Under the pieces are notes generated by a model that searched no databases, was not told the origin of the DNA, and was given only the letters and a program-made list of their open reading frames with translations. A stretch of DNA of 64,000 nt from Halococcoides cellulosivorans (lineage in GTDB: Archaea; Halobacteriota; Halobacteria; Halobacteriales; Haloarculaceae), in NCBI RefSeq assembly GCF_003058365.1, contig NZ_CP028858.1:2468836-2532835 (forward strand). Reading direction: 5' to 3'. Each line of letters opens with the position of its first letter. The first letter of the stretch is position 1. Both the position numbers and the translations under genes were made by a program. Below are positions 33,768 to 42,722 of the stretch, one piece after another.

Positions 33768-35183
33768 TTAATCGGTGGCTCCTCGCTCGAGAACCCCAAC
33801 GATATCGGAGAGATCGAAGAGGCTGAGGTCGTCACGTTCGTCTGCAGCTTCCTGGACGGAGCGTTTGAACCCAGAGCGGCTGAACAGGGTGAATTCATAC
33901 GTCGGTTCGCCTCCGCCAGTGGGTGTCCAGTCGATGTGCTCCACGTCGTCCTCGAGGTCCGCGAGCACGTCATAGCCGAGAGGGGAGTTGGTAAATTTCG
34001 CCTCGCCTACGATCAGCGTTGACTCGTCAGTCGGGGCGACGACATCTATCTCCCGGCTCTTGTACCACCACTGGCGTGGCGCCTGTGTGAGCTGGTAGTC
34101 TGAATACAGCGCCGGCACCGCCTGGTGGCAGAGCGATTCGAACGTTTCGCTGACGAAGTCGGGCAGTTCTGGCTCGATGAGATCCGCATAGGCGTTTTCG
34201 CCATAGAGGTCGTACTGCCCCTCGCGACCGTAGAGATACCGGAAGTAAAACCGGAAGACGGGATCTCGAATCCGGTACCGAGTTCGCTTGCTGCGAGCTG
34301 GATCGGCGAGTGCCGGATGCTGTTTCTCGATGATCTGGAGCGTTTCAAGTCGGTCGATGTAGTATGACGTGTTGGTGGTCTCGATGCCGGCCCCCTGGGC
34401 GATCTCGTTTCGACTGTGGTTCCCGCTGGCCATCGACTCTAGAACCGAAAAATACGTGTTCACTTCGTTGAGCTCCATCTGAAGGACGGTTTCGGGCTCG
34501 TCGTGGAGTGGACCATCCGGGTCGCAGAGTAACCGCGTAATGTTCGCTCCGAGGCTCTGTGATGGCTCGAGTGGGCTGAGATATCGGGGGGTGCCGCCGA
34601 AGACGCCATAGACGAACACCCGGTCTTCGGGATCATATGTCGGCACGAACTCCTGAATTGTGTGAAACGGCAGATGGGTGAGTTCGAGGCGGCCGTTCGG
34701 TGTCTGGGACACCCGGCCGTAGAGGGGCGCACCGCCATCGAGGACGTGCGTATGGATCATGCCGATTGCCGAGCCTGTGAGGACGAGTGTTGCCTGATTC
34801 TCGTCGACAGCTGTATCCCACTGGTGTTGAATGATCGACGGGAGGCCCTCGTTCGATTCGACGAGGTACGGGAATTCGTCGATGACGATGACAGCATCTC
34901 TATCGGTGAGGTGTGTTAAGAGCGGTTCCCATTCCTCTTTGACGGCCGTGATGTCTGGATAGGTCGTCGCTGCTGCCTCGACGAATCGCCTGAGTTGTGT
35001 CGTCGCTGTTCCCTGGACGGCCTGATAGTACACGGCATCGTCGCGGTCGGCAATCGATTGACGGACGAGTTCGCTCTTCCCGATTTGACGACGCCCATAG
35101 ACGATTGCGAGTTCTGCGGCGTCACTCTCATAGAGGGTCTGCAACCGATCGAGTTCATCGAGACGATTGACGAACTGGTCCAT
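33768..35183 (-). CDS. Archaeal AAA-type ATPase with C-terminal DUF234 nuclease-like domain
   Basis: A 471-residue protein. Walker A is VYGRRQIGKSELV (about 28-40) and Walker B is DAVIVIDEFPYLVE. A winged helix occupies about 245-310. The C-terminal DUF234 part has REIDVVAPTDESTLIVGEAK, matching a PD-(D/E)XK pattern (D, then E-A-K). This domain order is common in archaeal single-gene ATPases, some of which behave as defence or toxin-like genes. Three 15-base repeats lie about 50-90 bases upstream. A single-gene unit is likely. Confidence 0.87.
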   Translation of the reverse strand: MDQFVNRLDELDRLQTLYESDAAELAIVYGRRQIGKSELVRQSIADRDDAVYYQAVQGTATTQLRRFVEAAATTYPDITAVKEEWEPLLTHLTDRDAVIVIDEFPYLVESNEGLPSIIQHQWDTAVDENQATLVLTGSAIGMIHTHVLDGGAPLYGRVSQTPNGRLELTHLPFHTIQEFVPTYDPEDRVFVYGVFGGTPRYLSPLEPSQSLGANITRLLCDPDGPLHDEPETVLQMELNEVNTYFSVLESMASGNHSRNEIAQGAGIETTNTSYYIDRLETLQIIEKQHPALADPARSKRTRYRIRDPVFRFYFRYLYGREGQYDLYGENAYADLIEPELPDFVSETFESLCHQAVPALYSDYQLTQAPRQWWYKSREIDVVAPTDESTLIVGEAKFTNSPLGYDVLADLEDDVEHIDWTPTGGGEPTYEFTLFSRSGFKRSVQEAADERDDLSLFDLSDIVGVLERGATD

Positions 35184-35235
35184 ACCTCTCTATCGTGGTG
35201 GGAGATACAAATGAGTGCCGAAGTTAGGAATGAGA

Positions 35236-35275
35236 CTATAATAGTTTGGGCTATAATAGTCTGAACTATAATCAT
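35236..35275. repeat. Three tandem CTATAATAGT words at 15-base spacing
   Basis: CTATAATAGT starts at 35236 and 35251, and CTATAATCAT at 35266, exactly 15 bases apart. On the minus strand each gives ATTATAG, so they may be stacked TATA-like elements or operator half sites for the DUF234 ATPase gene. Confidence 0.65.
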
Positions 35276-35342
35276 CCCGCCTCTATTACCGCACCGGCAC
35301 GCATCCATGGTGCTTGACCTCTATGCTCGCGGCCAGCGTTTC

Positions 35343-35759
35343 TCAGGACAGGTCCGCTCGTTCGACAGTGATGCTCAGGTCACCGGACTCGTAGTCGGCG
35401 TCGAACTCGACGGCGAGCGCACCGGAGTCGAAGGCGGCGTGGTAGGCACGGTACAGTTCGAGCGACCCGGTCGCCTTGAAGTGGAAGAATGCAACCGCGG
35501 TGTAGGGCCTGCTCTGGGTCTCGATTTGCGTCTCGACTGATGCCGGAAGCGCGATTTGGGGCGTCTCCGTGTCGATACTCGAAGCGAACGCTCTCGCTTC
35601 CTCGACGGTTGCTTGCGAATGGGCCGGTGTCTCGCCGGTGAAAACGTTCACCGGGGTTTCCGTGTCGTCGGTGAACAAGACGTCTTCGAACGTCTGTGTC
35701 CCGAGGATCGCCTCGGGATTCAACTCGCAGTCGTGGAAGTGATGGTCGTGTGTGGTCAT
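35343..35759 (-). CDS. Hypothetical protein
   Basis: The 138-residue acidic protein starts with a His-rich MTTHDHHFHDCELNPEA. It then shows alternating strands with AVAFFHFKATGSLELYRAYH and ends in DADYESGDLSITVERADLS, a beta-hairpin. No family recognised. An AAGGGC/GCCCTT hairpin lies about 30 bases upstream and is similar in kind to the leaders of other genes in this block. The His cluster could bind metal, but this is speculative. Confidence 0.6.
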   Translation of the reverse strand: MTTHDHHFHDCELNPEAILGTQTFEDVLFTDDTETPVNVFTGETPAHSQATVEEARAFASSIDTETPQIALPASVETQIETQSRPYTAVAFFHFKATGSLELYRAYHAAFDSGALAVEFDADYESGDLSITVERADLS

Positions 35760-35924
35760 CGAATCACGAGCCTTCGGAAGGGCTCACCCCTCGGCCCTTG
35801 ATAAACAGCTTCTGCTGACGCGGTCAGTACCCCGCCATTCTGTTGGGTTCACTCAGAACACCTACGAGTCTGGGCTCGTCGATTCATCAAGTGTTATGGG
35901 TGTGACGCGGTTAAATAATGTCTA

Positions 35925-38900
35925 ATGCCGGACCAACGGGCTATCAATAGCCTGCAGGACATCCGAGAAACGAAACTGAGGACGTATGCGAACGAGCCGC
36001 CGTTGGTGAGTAAAGATTTCAAGTTGGAAGCGGCTGACAGCGCGGACTACAGTCGTCGGTTCGTCTTCGAACTCCTGCAGAATGCGGACGACGAGATGCC
36101 GGATACCAGCGACGAATCCCGCGAGATTCGATTCGAACTGCACGAGAACTGCCTGTTCGTCGCCAACACCGGGCGCCCGTTCGATGCTGCGGACCTACAT
36201 GCAATTACGACTCTCACTCAGACCACGAAAGGGGACGATGGAGACGAGGCCACGATCGGGCACAAGGGGCGGGGATTCACGTCGATTTTGGATATCACAT
36301 CGAATCCGGGGGTTTACTCGCAGAACGAGGATGGCTTGCTGGCTGCAGAGTTCGACCGAGAACGGACCCGTGACGTTATCGAGCAAGCACTGCTCACGGA
36401 GGGCGTCGAAACCGGCGAACTACTTGATAACGTCCCACTCATGTCAATCCCGTTCCCGAGTGAACCCACGACTCGCGTAGGGGAACTTCTCGAAGCGGGA
36501 TATTCGACCGTGTTCCGACTCCCGCTCAGAGCTGAAAACCAGGAACGGATTTTCGAAACGATTGAGTCGACGTTCAGAGAGCAGGTGACGCGGGAGACTG
36601 TGGCGCTGCTTCCCAAAACGGACCGCATTGAGTTTGTCGTTGGTGAGCGACAGCGTGTTTGGACGAAGACCCGGCGGGAATGGCGGGGAGAAACGGCAGG
36701 TACCGTTATCGGTATCGAACGCCGGGGTGATCTCGATCCCACCACCCCCGTAAAGACCTCGGAGGAACTCATCTCGTTCGCCCGCGAGTACGACGTTCCA
36801 GAGCAGTCTTTTGCGGGAATCGACTCCGCGATTCTCGATGACATCGGGACACTGCGGTTGAGTGTGGCTTTCAGACTGGAGGACGACGAGGAGACATCAC
36901 TCAGACCGTTGTTTGTCGGAGATGAAGCGACAGAGCGACCGTTTGTTCACGTGTTCTTGCCGACCGAGGAACGAAGCCCGATTCCCGCTTTGTTGAATGG
37001 GACGTTCCAGGTGAGTACGTCTCGACGGAGTCTGAATATGCCGACAGACCCGGACACTGGCGCGGTCATGGGGTTGAACGGCTGGCTGTTCCAGCGGGTT
37101 GCTGATCTCCTTGCTGACGATGTCCTTTCGTTCGTAACGGAGACGGACACGACGCTTGAAGAATTTCTACGAACGATTGACTTTACCGCAGTCCACGCAG
37201 ACGAGACAGCTCGGACGAACCCGGTGAATCGGTGCTTTGTCACAGCGCTCCAAGATGCGTTCGAGGGTGTATCGTTCATTCCCCAGCTGGAACAGGTGGC
37301 GTCAGGCGTGACTGGGCTTGACTCTCAATTACGATCGCTCTCGGAGATTGTACTCCCGTACACGCATCCGGACGCAGACCGACTGGGTCCGTTGACGGCG
37401 ATGGTGTACGGACAGGACCGTCTCGAATTGAAGGATGGCGATGCTGACGTTGCGGGCTGGTTCCCCAGCACATCACTGCTCGACCATGATGTCGCGGCGG
37501 TTCTGGAGGAGTTGGGAGCAACTCGACTCGAGACCCATCGAACCCCTGCGGTTCTCGGTGCCGCCCCAGACGAGAATGCCATCCTCCAGTATCAGGATGT
37601 TCCTGACCGACTCACCGTCGATCCAATCGTGTACGCCCTGGCGAACACCTGGCAGACGCTCACTGACAGTGCGGACAAGCGACGGCTCGCTGAGGCAGCT
37701 CGAACGGCGGCTGTGTTCCCTGTCGGCGATCCCAAGGACGGTGAGCACGGCGCGTATTTCAGGCACGAGTCCACACCGGAGTCCGTCGAATGCTTCTTTC
37801 CACCGCAGCAGCGTGTCCCAACAGATGCTCTCGCGGGCATTCGACTGTTTCCGACGGAGCTGTATTACACGGACGGCTCTCTACAGGCGGATTCGGATGC
37901 TCGTGCCGAGATCCTCGAGGGCGGTGAGTTTGAGAGTGTCTTGGATGCCCTCTGGGACATCAACGACTTCGGGTTCCAGGACATCGCCGAGAAGGGTGTA
38001 TTTCCACTTCTTCCTGGACCATCGTCCGGCGATGTCGATGACAGCTCGCTCCGAGACACTGAGGTACTTGAATTCGTTCAGCGATTGGCGACGAGCAGTA
38101 CGACCGGAAAACCGCCAGCCTCTCCGAATGAGCCGCTCCCGTACACGTACCGCAGTAACGAGCCATACTACGACTTGTGTATGCTTCCGGTCCCGACGGC
38201 TGACGGTGGCTGGGCGCGTGCCTATGAGGTGTACTTCGGTGCCAGCTGGCAACGCAACAGGCCGGCTGCGGGCCGTGTAGAGCAGCTCCTTCAGACGGCG
38301 GGGGTATCACCGCCGGTGGTAGCACCCCCACGGGACCTCGGGCTAGACGACGCCGACGATTGGTCGAAGTGGCGGGAGTTTTTCCAATGGATCGGTGTCT
38401 CCGAACACATTCGTGTTACGCCGTTCTTCCACCCGACACAGTCCCACCGCTATAGCGTCACGGAACACGTCGACCGAGCAGCGAATTCCACGCTCGATCC
38501 GGAGAGTCAGTTTAGTCCGCGGCTGCTCTCCGAGGGCGAGCTCGATACGTACCTGACCGAGTTGAAGTCCGCTGCGGACGATGCAGTGAACGACGACGAT
38601 GGAGAGCGACCGTACATCTGGCAAGTCAATGGCCTAGAGTACGATCACGCGATACTCGGGGCCGGGAAGGATCGGGCGTTCGGAAATATGCTGATGGGGC
38701 ATCTGTACACGTGGTGGGAGAAACTCTCAGATCACGCGAACGCAACCGTTGCGCTCTATTCGAACACCCGACTCCGATACCAGACCACCTATCTGTTCGA
38801 CCAGGACGAAATCGAGGGCGTCATGCCGAACCTCTGGCTGTGGCAGCTCCAACGCGCCTCATGGTTGCCGACTATGCTCGGAGAAGTCTCTCCTGAAGAC

Positions 38901-40826
38901 GCATGGGTTCTCACCGACAAGGACATACAGCGCTACTCGATCGACATCGGTGACACTCGCCATCCGCTTCTCCCGACCCTCCGCCGAGAGGTGTATCTAG
39001 ACCTCATTGAGGAAACTCCTGATCTACTCGATGCGCTGTCGATTCGGCGGCGTGTCGAGACACGGACGCTCACGCCGCGCGACGCCAGAACGGTGGCAGA
39101 ACGAATTCGATCGCTCGTCGCGGAACTCTGGAGCGACTCCGGCCCTGGTGCCTACTTTCTCTCCGAAATTGAAGCGGTGTACAGCAACCTGAGTGAGGAC
39201 CTACCGCCACTCGATACCCAGGGCCAAATCCAGTCTTCCGAGTGGGAGCCGACTACAACCGGACTCGATTCTGCACCTATCCCTTCCATGGCCGGTGATG
39301 AGTTAGAGTTCCATCAGGCTTCAGAGACCTACTTTACGCGGAGTCACGAGGAGGCGTCACGGTTCGAGGACTTGGCTGTTCCTATTTTTACGTTAACTCG
39401 TGATGAGACGCCAACGATCGGCATGCACTTCGGGATGATCGACCTGGTCGAGGCTGTCGAGGAGACGCCACAGGTCGACGAAGAACGCATTGAGGCGACA
39501 GAGCGGTTCCAGGAGGATTGGTTGGATGTGGCTGCGCCATACGTTCTCTCTCGGCTGAAAGCGACGCGGAGTAGCCAACGTGAGGACGCAGCCGGACTGT
39601 CTCGGTTCGTCAATCAAATGGTCATTGTCGGCTCTCTGGACGTCATGTATGAGCTCCGCGATCGTCCGGAAGCGGACCCATCGACGCGGCCGGCGGAGTA
39701 TTTCATCGAGCGGGACGAGCACGGGAATCGAAAGCGGGTGTACGTCGTCGCTGACAGTCCTGATCCGGTTCAGGACGCCCCAGTGGAGACGATTTCCAAA
39801 GCATTCGCGGAGTATCGCGGCTTGGGGAGCTGGGAGTCTCTGTACGTCCTCCTCCAACAAGCGCCAGACACAGTGGCGATGCAGTCCCAACTAGAGGCGG
39901 CTGGCGCGCCAGCTAGCCAGCGTGAAATCGAGGCCAGACAGGCAGCCTACGAGGGGCGAGCAGACCAACAGCAGATCGAAACGGTCGCCAGCACTGGATT
40001 CGACAGTGAGAAAATCACTTCAGATGGAACCAACTCGACTGCCACTGATGCTGGAGACTCCAGCGACCCGTCAATGGAGACCACGGAGACGGGTGCCACA
40101 GTCCGGGACGGGTCACGTGTCCCGTCAGCCGACCAGCTGACTGGCATCGGCGACAGCTCCACGCTCGCTGTTGGGAACACGGACACAGGCAACAGCTCGC
40201 ATTCTGACGGATCCGGGACGACCGGGGGTGGGTCTGGAGACTCGTCGTCTCGAAAGACCACGGTGACGGCGAACTATATCGACAAAGTCGACGAGTTCGG
40301 GATGGAAGCAACGTATCGTGCGGAACTCCAGCGTCTGCGCGAAGAAGGTTGTACGGATCCAGATGCGTACGTTCACGATATCCATACGCGTAACCTCTAT
40401 CTTGAGGCAAAGGACGACGACATCGCTGGCCCAGTCCTGACTGCATTGGAGGAACAGGGCGTGATATCCAAGCCGTATCCAGGGTTCGACTTCTTGATTG
40501 TGGCTCGAGAGACGAGCGAGCCAGAGCGCTGTATCGAGCTGAAATCGTCTGGATCGAACACTCGACGACCCTCCATCAGCTGGAACGAATGGAAGTCAGC
40601 GCGAAACGAAGACCTCAGAGAGGCCTACTATCTATACGTCGCTGTCGAACTGGAGGCCGGCAAGAGCGGTGAGGCGAGATTGATTCAGGTTCCAAATCCT
40701 TTCTCAACACTCGATTCGCGTGAGCGAACCGTTCGATCGCAGAATCGAGAGGTTCAGGTAAAGCTCTCGGAGTTCCATTCGGACGAGCAGGAGGTGATTG
40801 AGCGGGCCATTCACTGGGAGGAATGA
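35925..40826 (+). CDS. Giant GHKL (sacsin-like) ATPase with NO VEIN nuclease-like C-terminus
   Basis: A 1633-residue protein. The N-terminus has a GHKL ATP-binding fold: ELLQNADDE at 49-57 (N box), ANTGRPF at 80-86 and GHKGRGF at 112-118. This arrangement is that of sacsin-type ATPases. After a long middle region and a Ser/Thr/Gly-rich linker (about 1370-1450), the last 180 residues resemble DUF3883, the NO VEIN domain. They include GFDFLIV and RCIELKSSGSN, which fits a PD-(D/E)XK nuclease core. GHKL-plus-NO VEIN proteins occur in prokaryotic defence islands. I infer an ATP-driven nuclease-like sensor. Two beta-propeller genes follow on the same strand. Confidence 0.8.
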   Translation: MPDQRAINSLQDIRETKLRTYANEPPLVSKDFKLEAADSADYSRRFVFELLQNADDEMPDTSDESREIRFELHENCLFVANTGRPFDAADLHAITTLTQTTKGDDGDEATIGHKGRGFTSILDITSNPGVYSQNEDGLLAAEFDRERTRDVIEQALLTEGVETGELLDNVPLMSIPFPSEPTTRVGELLEAGYSTVFRLPLRAENQERIFETIESTFREQVTRETVALLPKTDRIEFVVGERQRVWTKTRREWRGETAGTVIGIERRGDLDPTTPVKTSEELISFAREYDVPEQSFAGIDSAILDDIGTLRLSVAFRLEDDEETSLRPLFVGDEATERPFVHVFLPTEERSPIPALLNGTFQVSTSRRSLNMPTDPDTGAVMGLNGWLFQRVADLLADDVLSFVTETDTTLEEFLRTIDFTAVHADETARTNPVNRCFVTALQDAFEGVSFIPQLEQVASGVTGLDSQLRSLSEIVLPYTHPDADRLGPLTAMVYGQDRLELKDGDADVAGWFPSTSLLDHDVAAVLEELGATRLETHRTPAVLGAAPDENAILQYQDVPDRLTVDPIVYALANTWQTLTDSADKRRLAEAARTAAVFPVGDPKDGEHGAYFRHESTPESVECFFPPQQRVPTDALAGIRLFPTELYYTDGSLQADSDARAEILEGGEFESVLDALWDINDFGFQDIAEKGVFPLLPGPSSGDVDDSSLRDTEVLEFVQRLATSSTTGKPPASPNEPLPYTYRSNEPYYDLCMLPVPTADGGWARAYEVYFGASWQRNRPAAGRVEQLLQTAGVSPPVVAPPRDLGLDDADDWSKWREFFQWIGVSEHIRVTPFFHPTQSHRYSVTEHVDRAANSTLDPESQFSPRLLSEGELDTYLTELKSAADDAVNDDDGERPYIWQVNGLEYDHAILGAGKDRAFGNMLMGHLYTWWEKLSDHANATVALYSNTRLRYQTTYLFDQDEIEGVMPNLWLWQLQRASWLPTMLGEVSPEDAWVLTDKDIQRYSIDIGDTRHPLLPTLRREVYLDLIEETPDLLDALSIRRRVETRTLTPRDARTVAERIRSLVAELWSDSGPGAYFLSEIEAVYSNLSEDLPPLDTQGQIQSSEWEPTTTGLDSAPIPSMAGDELEFHQASETYFTRSHEEASRFEDLAVPIFTLTRDETPTIGMHFGMIDLVEAVEETPQVDEERIEATERFQEDWLDVAAPYVLSRLKATRSSQREDAAGLSRFVNQMVIVGSLDVMYELRDRPEADPSTRPAEYFIERDEHGNRKRVYVVADSPDPVQDAPVETISKAFAEYRGLGSWESLYVLLQQAPDTVAMQSQLEAAGAPASQREIEARQAAYEGRADQQQIETVASTGFDSEKITSDGTNSTATDAGDSSDPSMETTETGATVRDGSRVPSADQLTGIGDSSTLAVGNTDTGNSSHSDGSGTTGGGSGDSSSRKTTVTANYIDKVDEFGMEATYRAELQRLREEGCTDPDAYVHDIHTRNLYLEAKDDDIAGPVLTALEEQGVISKPYPGFDFLIVARETSEPERCIELKSSGSNTRRPSISWNEWKSARNEDLREAYYLYVAVELEAGKSGEARLIQVPNPFSTLDSRERTVRSQNREVQVKLSEFHSDEQEVIERAIHWEE

Positions 40827-40873
40827 ATGCATAGATTTTCTTACCGGCTTCAGTGAACCGCGAAGGAGATCGG

Positions 40874-42295
40874 ATGGTCGTCATCGCGACTCCGAACGTA
40901 ACCAGTCATGACGGATCGATATCGCTATCCCCCAAACCCACACAGTTCGATCCTGTGACTGAGTACCGTGTCTATCTCGATCGTCTGTATACGCCGGCGT
41001 GGGAACGGACGTTCGAGGGGTATATCGCGCAGGTCGTCGAGCACGATGGGCGGCTGATCTTCCGACTCCGAACGGAGCGTTCGAAGAACCTGATCGCGCT
41101 GGACGTCGATACCGGCGACCGGGTATGGCAAGTCTCTGAGGGGGCCCGACCGACGATGAGATTTCCAGGCTATGAGTGGTGTACGATCGTCGGCGACCGC
41201 CTCTGGGCTACAACAGCGGAGGCCGAATCCCGATACCGGATCGATCTCGACGATGGCCAGGTCCGGGAGCGTATCTCCGACTCGACTGTCCCGGCGGCCA
41301 CAGGCACCCTCGAAACCGATAGCCCTGTCCACCAGGTCCGCTCCGATGGCGATGTGGCGATTGCCCTTGTCGACGGCAGCGACGGCAAGCGGTTGCTCGG
41401 CGTCACTACAGACGGGAAGCAAGCCTGGGAACACGAGGGCGGTGACGGTGGCTTCTCGACGCTTCGATCCGGGCCCGATGGCGTGACCGCGTTGCAGGAC
41501 GACCCCGAGATCTGGCTGGCTGTCGACCCAGACACTGGTGAACTGCGTCCGGCCCGCCCGCAGCTACTCGAAAACGAGATCGCAATGCCGAACGGCCGTC
41601 GGATCGACCGCTTCGACAGCGTCAATCGCTTCGATCGGCACGCGAAAACGGTAGTGGAACTCAAAGAACAGAGATCGTGGTCTCCCTATCGGTTCGTCGA
41701 TCGCGATACGGAGGCGACCCTGGGCTGGGTAGACGATCCGGACGACCAGCGTCTCGTCTGTTTGAGCCAGGACGGATCGACGCGATGGACTCGATCGACT
41801 CGAGTCGACGAAGAGCGGTTCGTTACCTTCCGGTCGTTCGGTGACCGGCCAACCCTTCGAACGGACGACGGACGCTGGTTCGATCTGGACCTTGAGACTG
41901 GTGACGTGTCGCTGGCCTGCGGGACCAGTGGCCTGCCGTTGCCCGGGGAAACACGATCAGTCCCGCTCGACGTGCAGATGGCGTTTCAGGTCGACGATGT
42001 CGTGGTGGTGCGGTTCGATGTGGAGACCGACCGATCGGTCCCAATCGCTGACCTCGAGGCGTTCGAACCGGTCCAGCCACCGCTCGACCACGCCCCGACG
42101 TTCGGCGAACTCACCGAAGAACGACCGGTGATCGGCGTTGGACTCGACGGGACACTCCGCTGGCAACTGGAAGGCGCGGGTGCTGCGTTTCCTGGATTCA
42201 AGGACGTTCCTGGTGTGAGTGCCTGGGTGTACGACTTTCATATCACCTGGAATCCGTACACTGGCGAGTGCACCGATACCGGCTCGCGACGATGA
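40874..42295 (+). CDS. PQQ/WD-like beta-propeller protein, copy 1
   Basis: A 473-residue protein. I chose ATG 40874 because GGAG stands nine bases before it and the N-terminus then aligns with copy 2. Repeated blade motifs such as LIALDVDTGDRVWQVSEG, CTIVGDRLWAT and LEPDTGELRP-type strands show a propeller fold of six to eight blades. No signal peptide, so cytoplasmic. It starts 47 bases after the giant GHKL gene, suggesting an operon in which the propeller may present or recognise a partner. Catalytic residues are not evident. Confidence 0.75.
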   Translation: MVVIATPNVTSHDGSISLSPKPTQFDPVTEYRVYLDRLYTPAWERTFEGYIAQVVEHDGRLIFRLRTERSKNLIALDVDTGDRVWQVSEGARPTMRFPGYEWCTIVGDRLWATTAEAESRYRIDLDDGQVRERISDSTVPAATGTLETDSPVHQVRSDGDVAIALVDGSDGKRLLGVTTDGKQAWEHEGGDGGFSTLRSGPDGVTALQDDPEIWLAVDPDTGELRPARPQLLENEIAMPNGRRIDRFDSVNRFDRHAKTVVELKEQRSWSPYRFVDRDTEATLGWVDDPDDQRLVCLSQDGSTRWTRSTRVDEERFVTFRSFGDRPTLRTDDGRWFDLDLETGDVSLACGTSGLPLPGETRSVPLDVQMAFQVDDVVVVRFDVETDRSVPIADLEAFEPVQPPLDHAPTFGELTEERPVIGVGLDGTLRWQLEGAGAAFPGFKDVPGVSAWVYDFHITWNPYTGECTDTGSRR

Positions 42296-42466
42296 GCGGG
42301 TCGTCGGGACGATTGGCGATTCGAGTCAGTCAACATGCCTTCGTGACCACGACTCCCGGCCACGCCACCATCCTTGCGCTCAAAGTGGTTCATCACCGGC
42401 TTCTCGAAGGGTAATTCCTCGGTCGGGATGAGCAACTCTGGCCGGTCCCCGACTCGCTCAGCCAGC

Positions 42467-42709
42467 TTCCGTTTCAACCATCTTCCCGGCGGGGACGGGG
42501 AATACGCGTACTTCGTCCATTCCCACTATAGTGACTCGAACCAAGATTGCGCGGTGACTGCCTTGAGGGAGTCTGGGGTCAACTTTACCCATCTCGTCGC
42601 CAACGAGGCTGGCAACATGGTGGGCAGCAGTTCCCCCCCCTTTGAGAAGTGCGCCAGGACAGGGTTGGCGATTCTCCGGACCTTCGTCAGCTACTGCGAC
42701 GAACAGCGA
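42467..42709 (+). pseudogene. Fragment of hisH (imidazole glycerol-phosphate synthase glutaminase)
   Basis: Between the two propeller genes, the frame reads DGEYAYFVHSHYSDSNQDC then VNFTHLVANEAGNMVGSSSP and TGLAILRTFVSYCDEQ. This parallels the C-terminal part of HisH: the YFVHSYY strand, VANE.GN, the HPEKSG turn and GL.IL.NFV. The catalytic HPEKSG is degraded to SSPPFEK next to a run of nine Cs. The N-terminal glutaminase Cys region is missing. It is a decayed piece of a chromosomal histidine gene, evidence of past recombination here. Confidence 0.7.
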
Positions 42710-42722
42710 CGACAACGAACGG

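Noticed and set aside
35236-35275. CRISPR-like array
   Set aside because: The repeat unit is 15 bases in total with almost no spacer, and only three copies exist. No cas gene is nearby.
42238-42477. Minus-strand 79-residue frame between the propeller genes
   Set aside because: It overlaps the end of propeller copy 1 and the hisH-like frame, which gives the better explanation of the segment.
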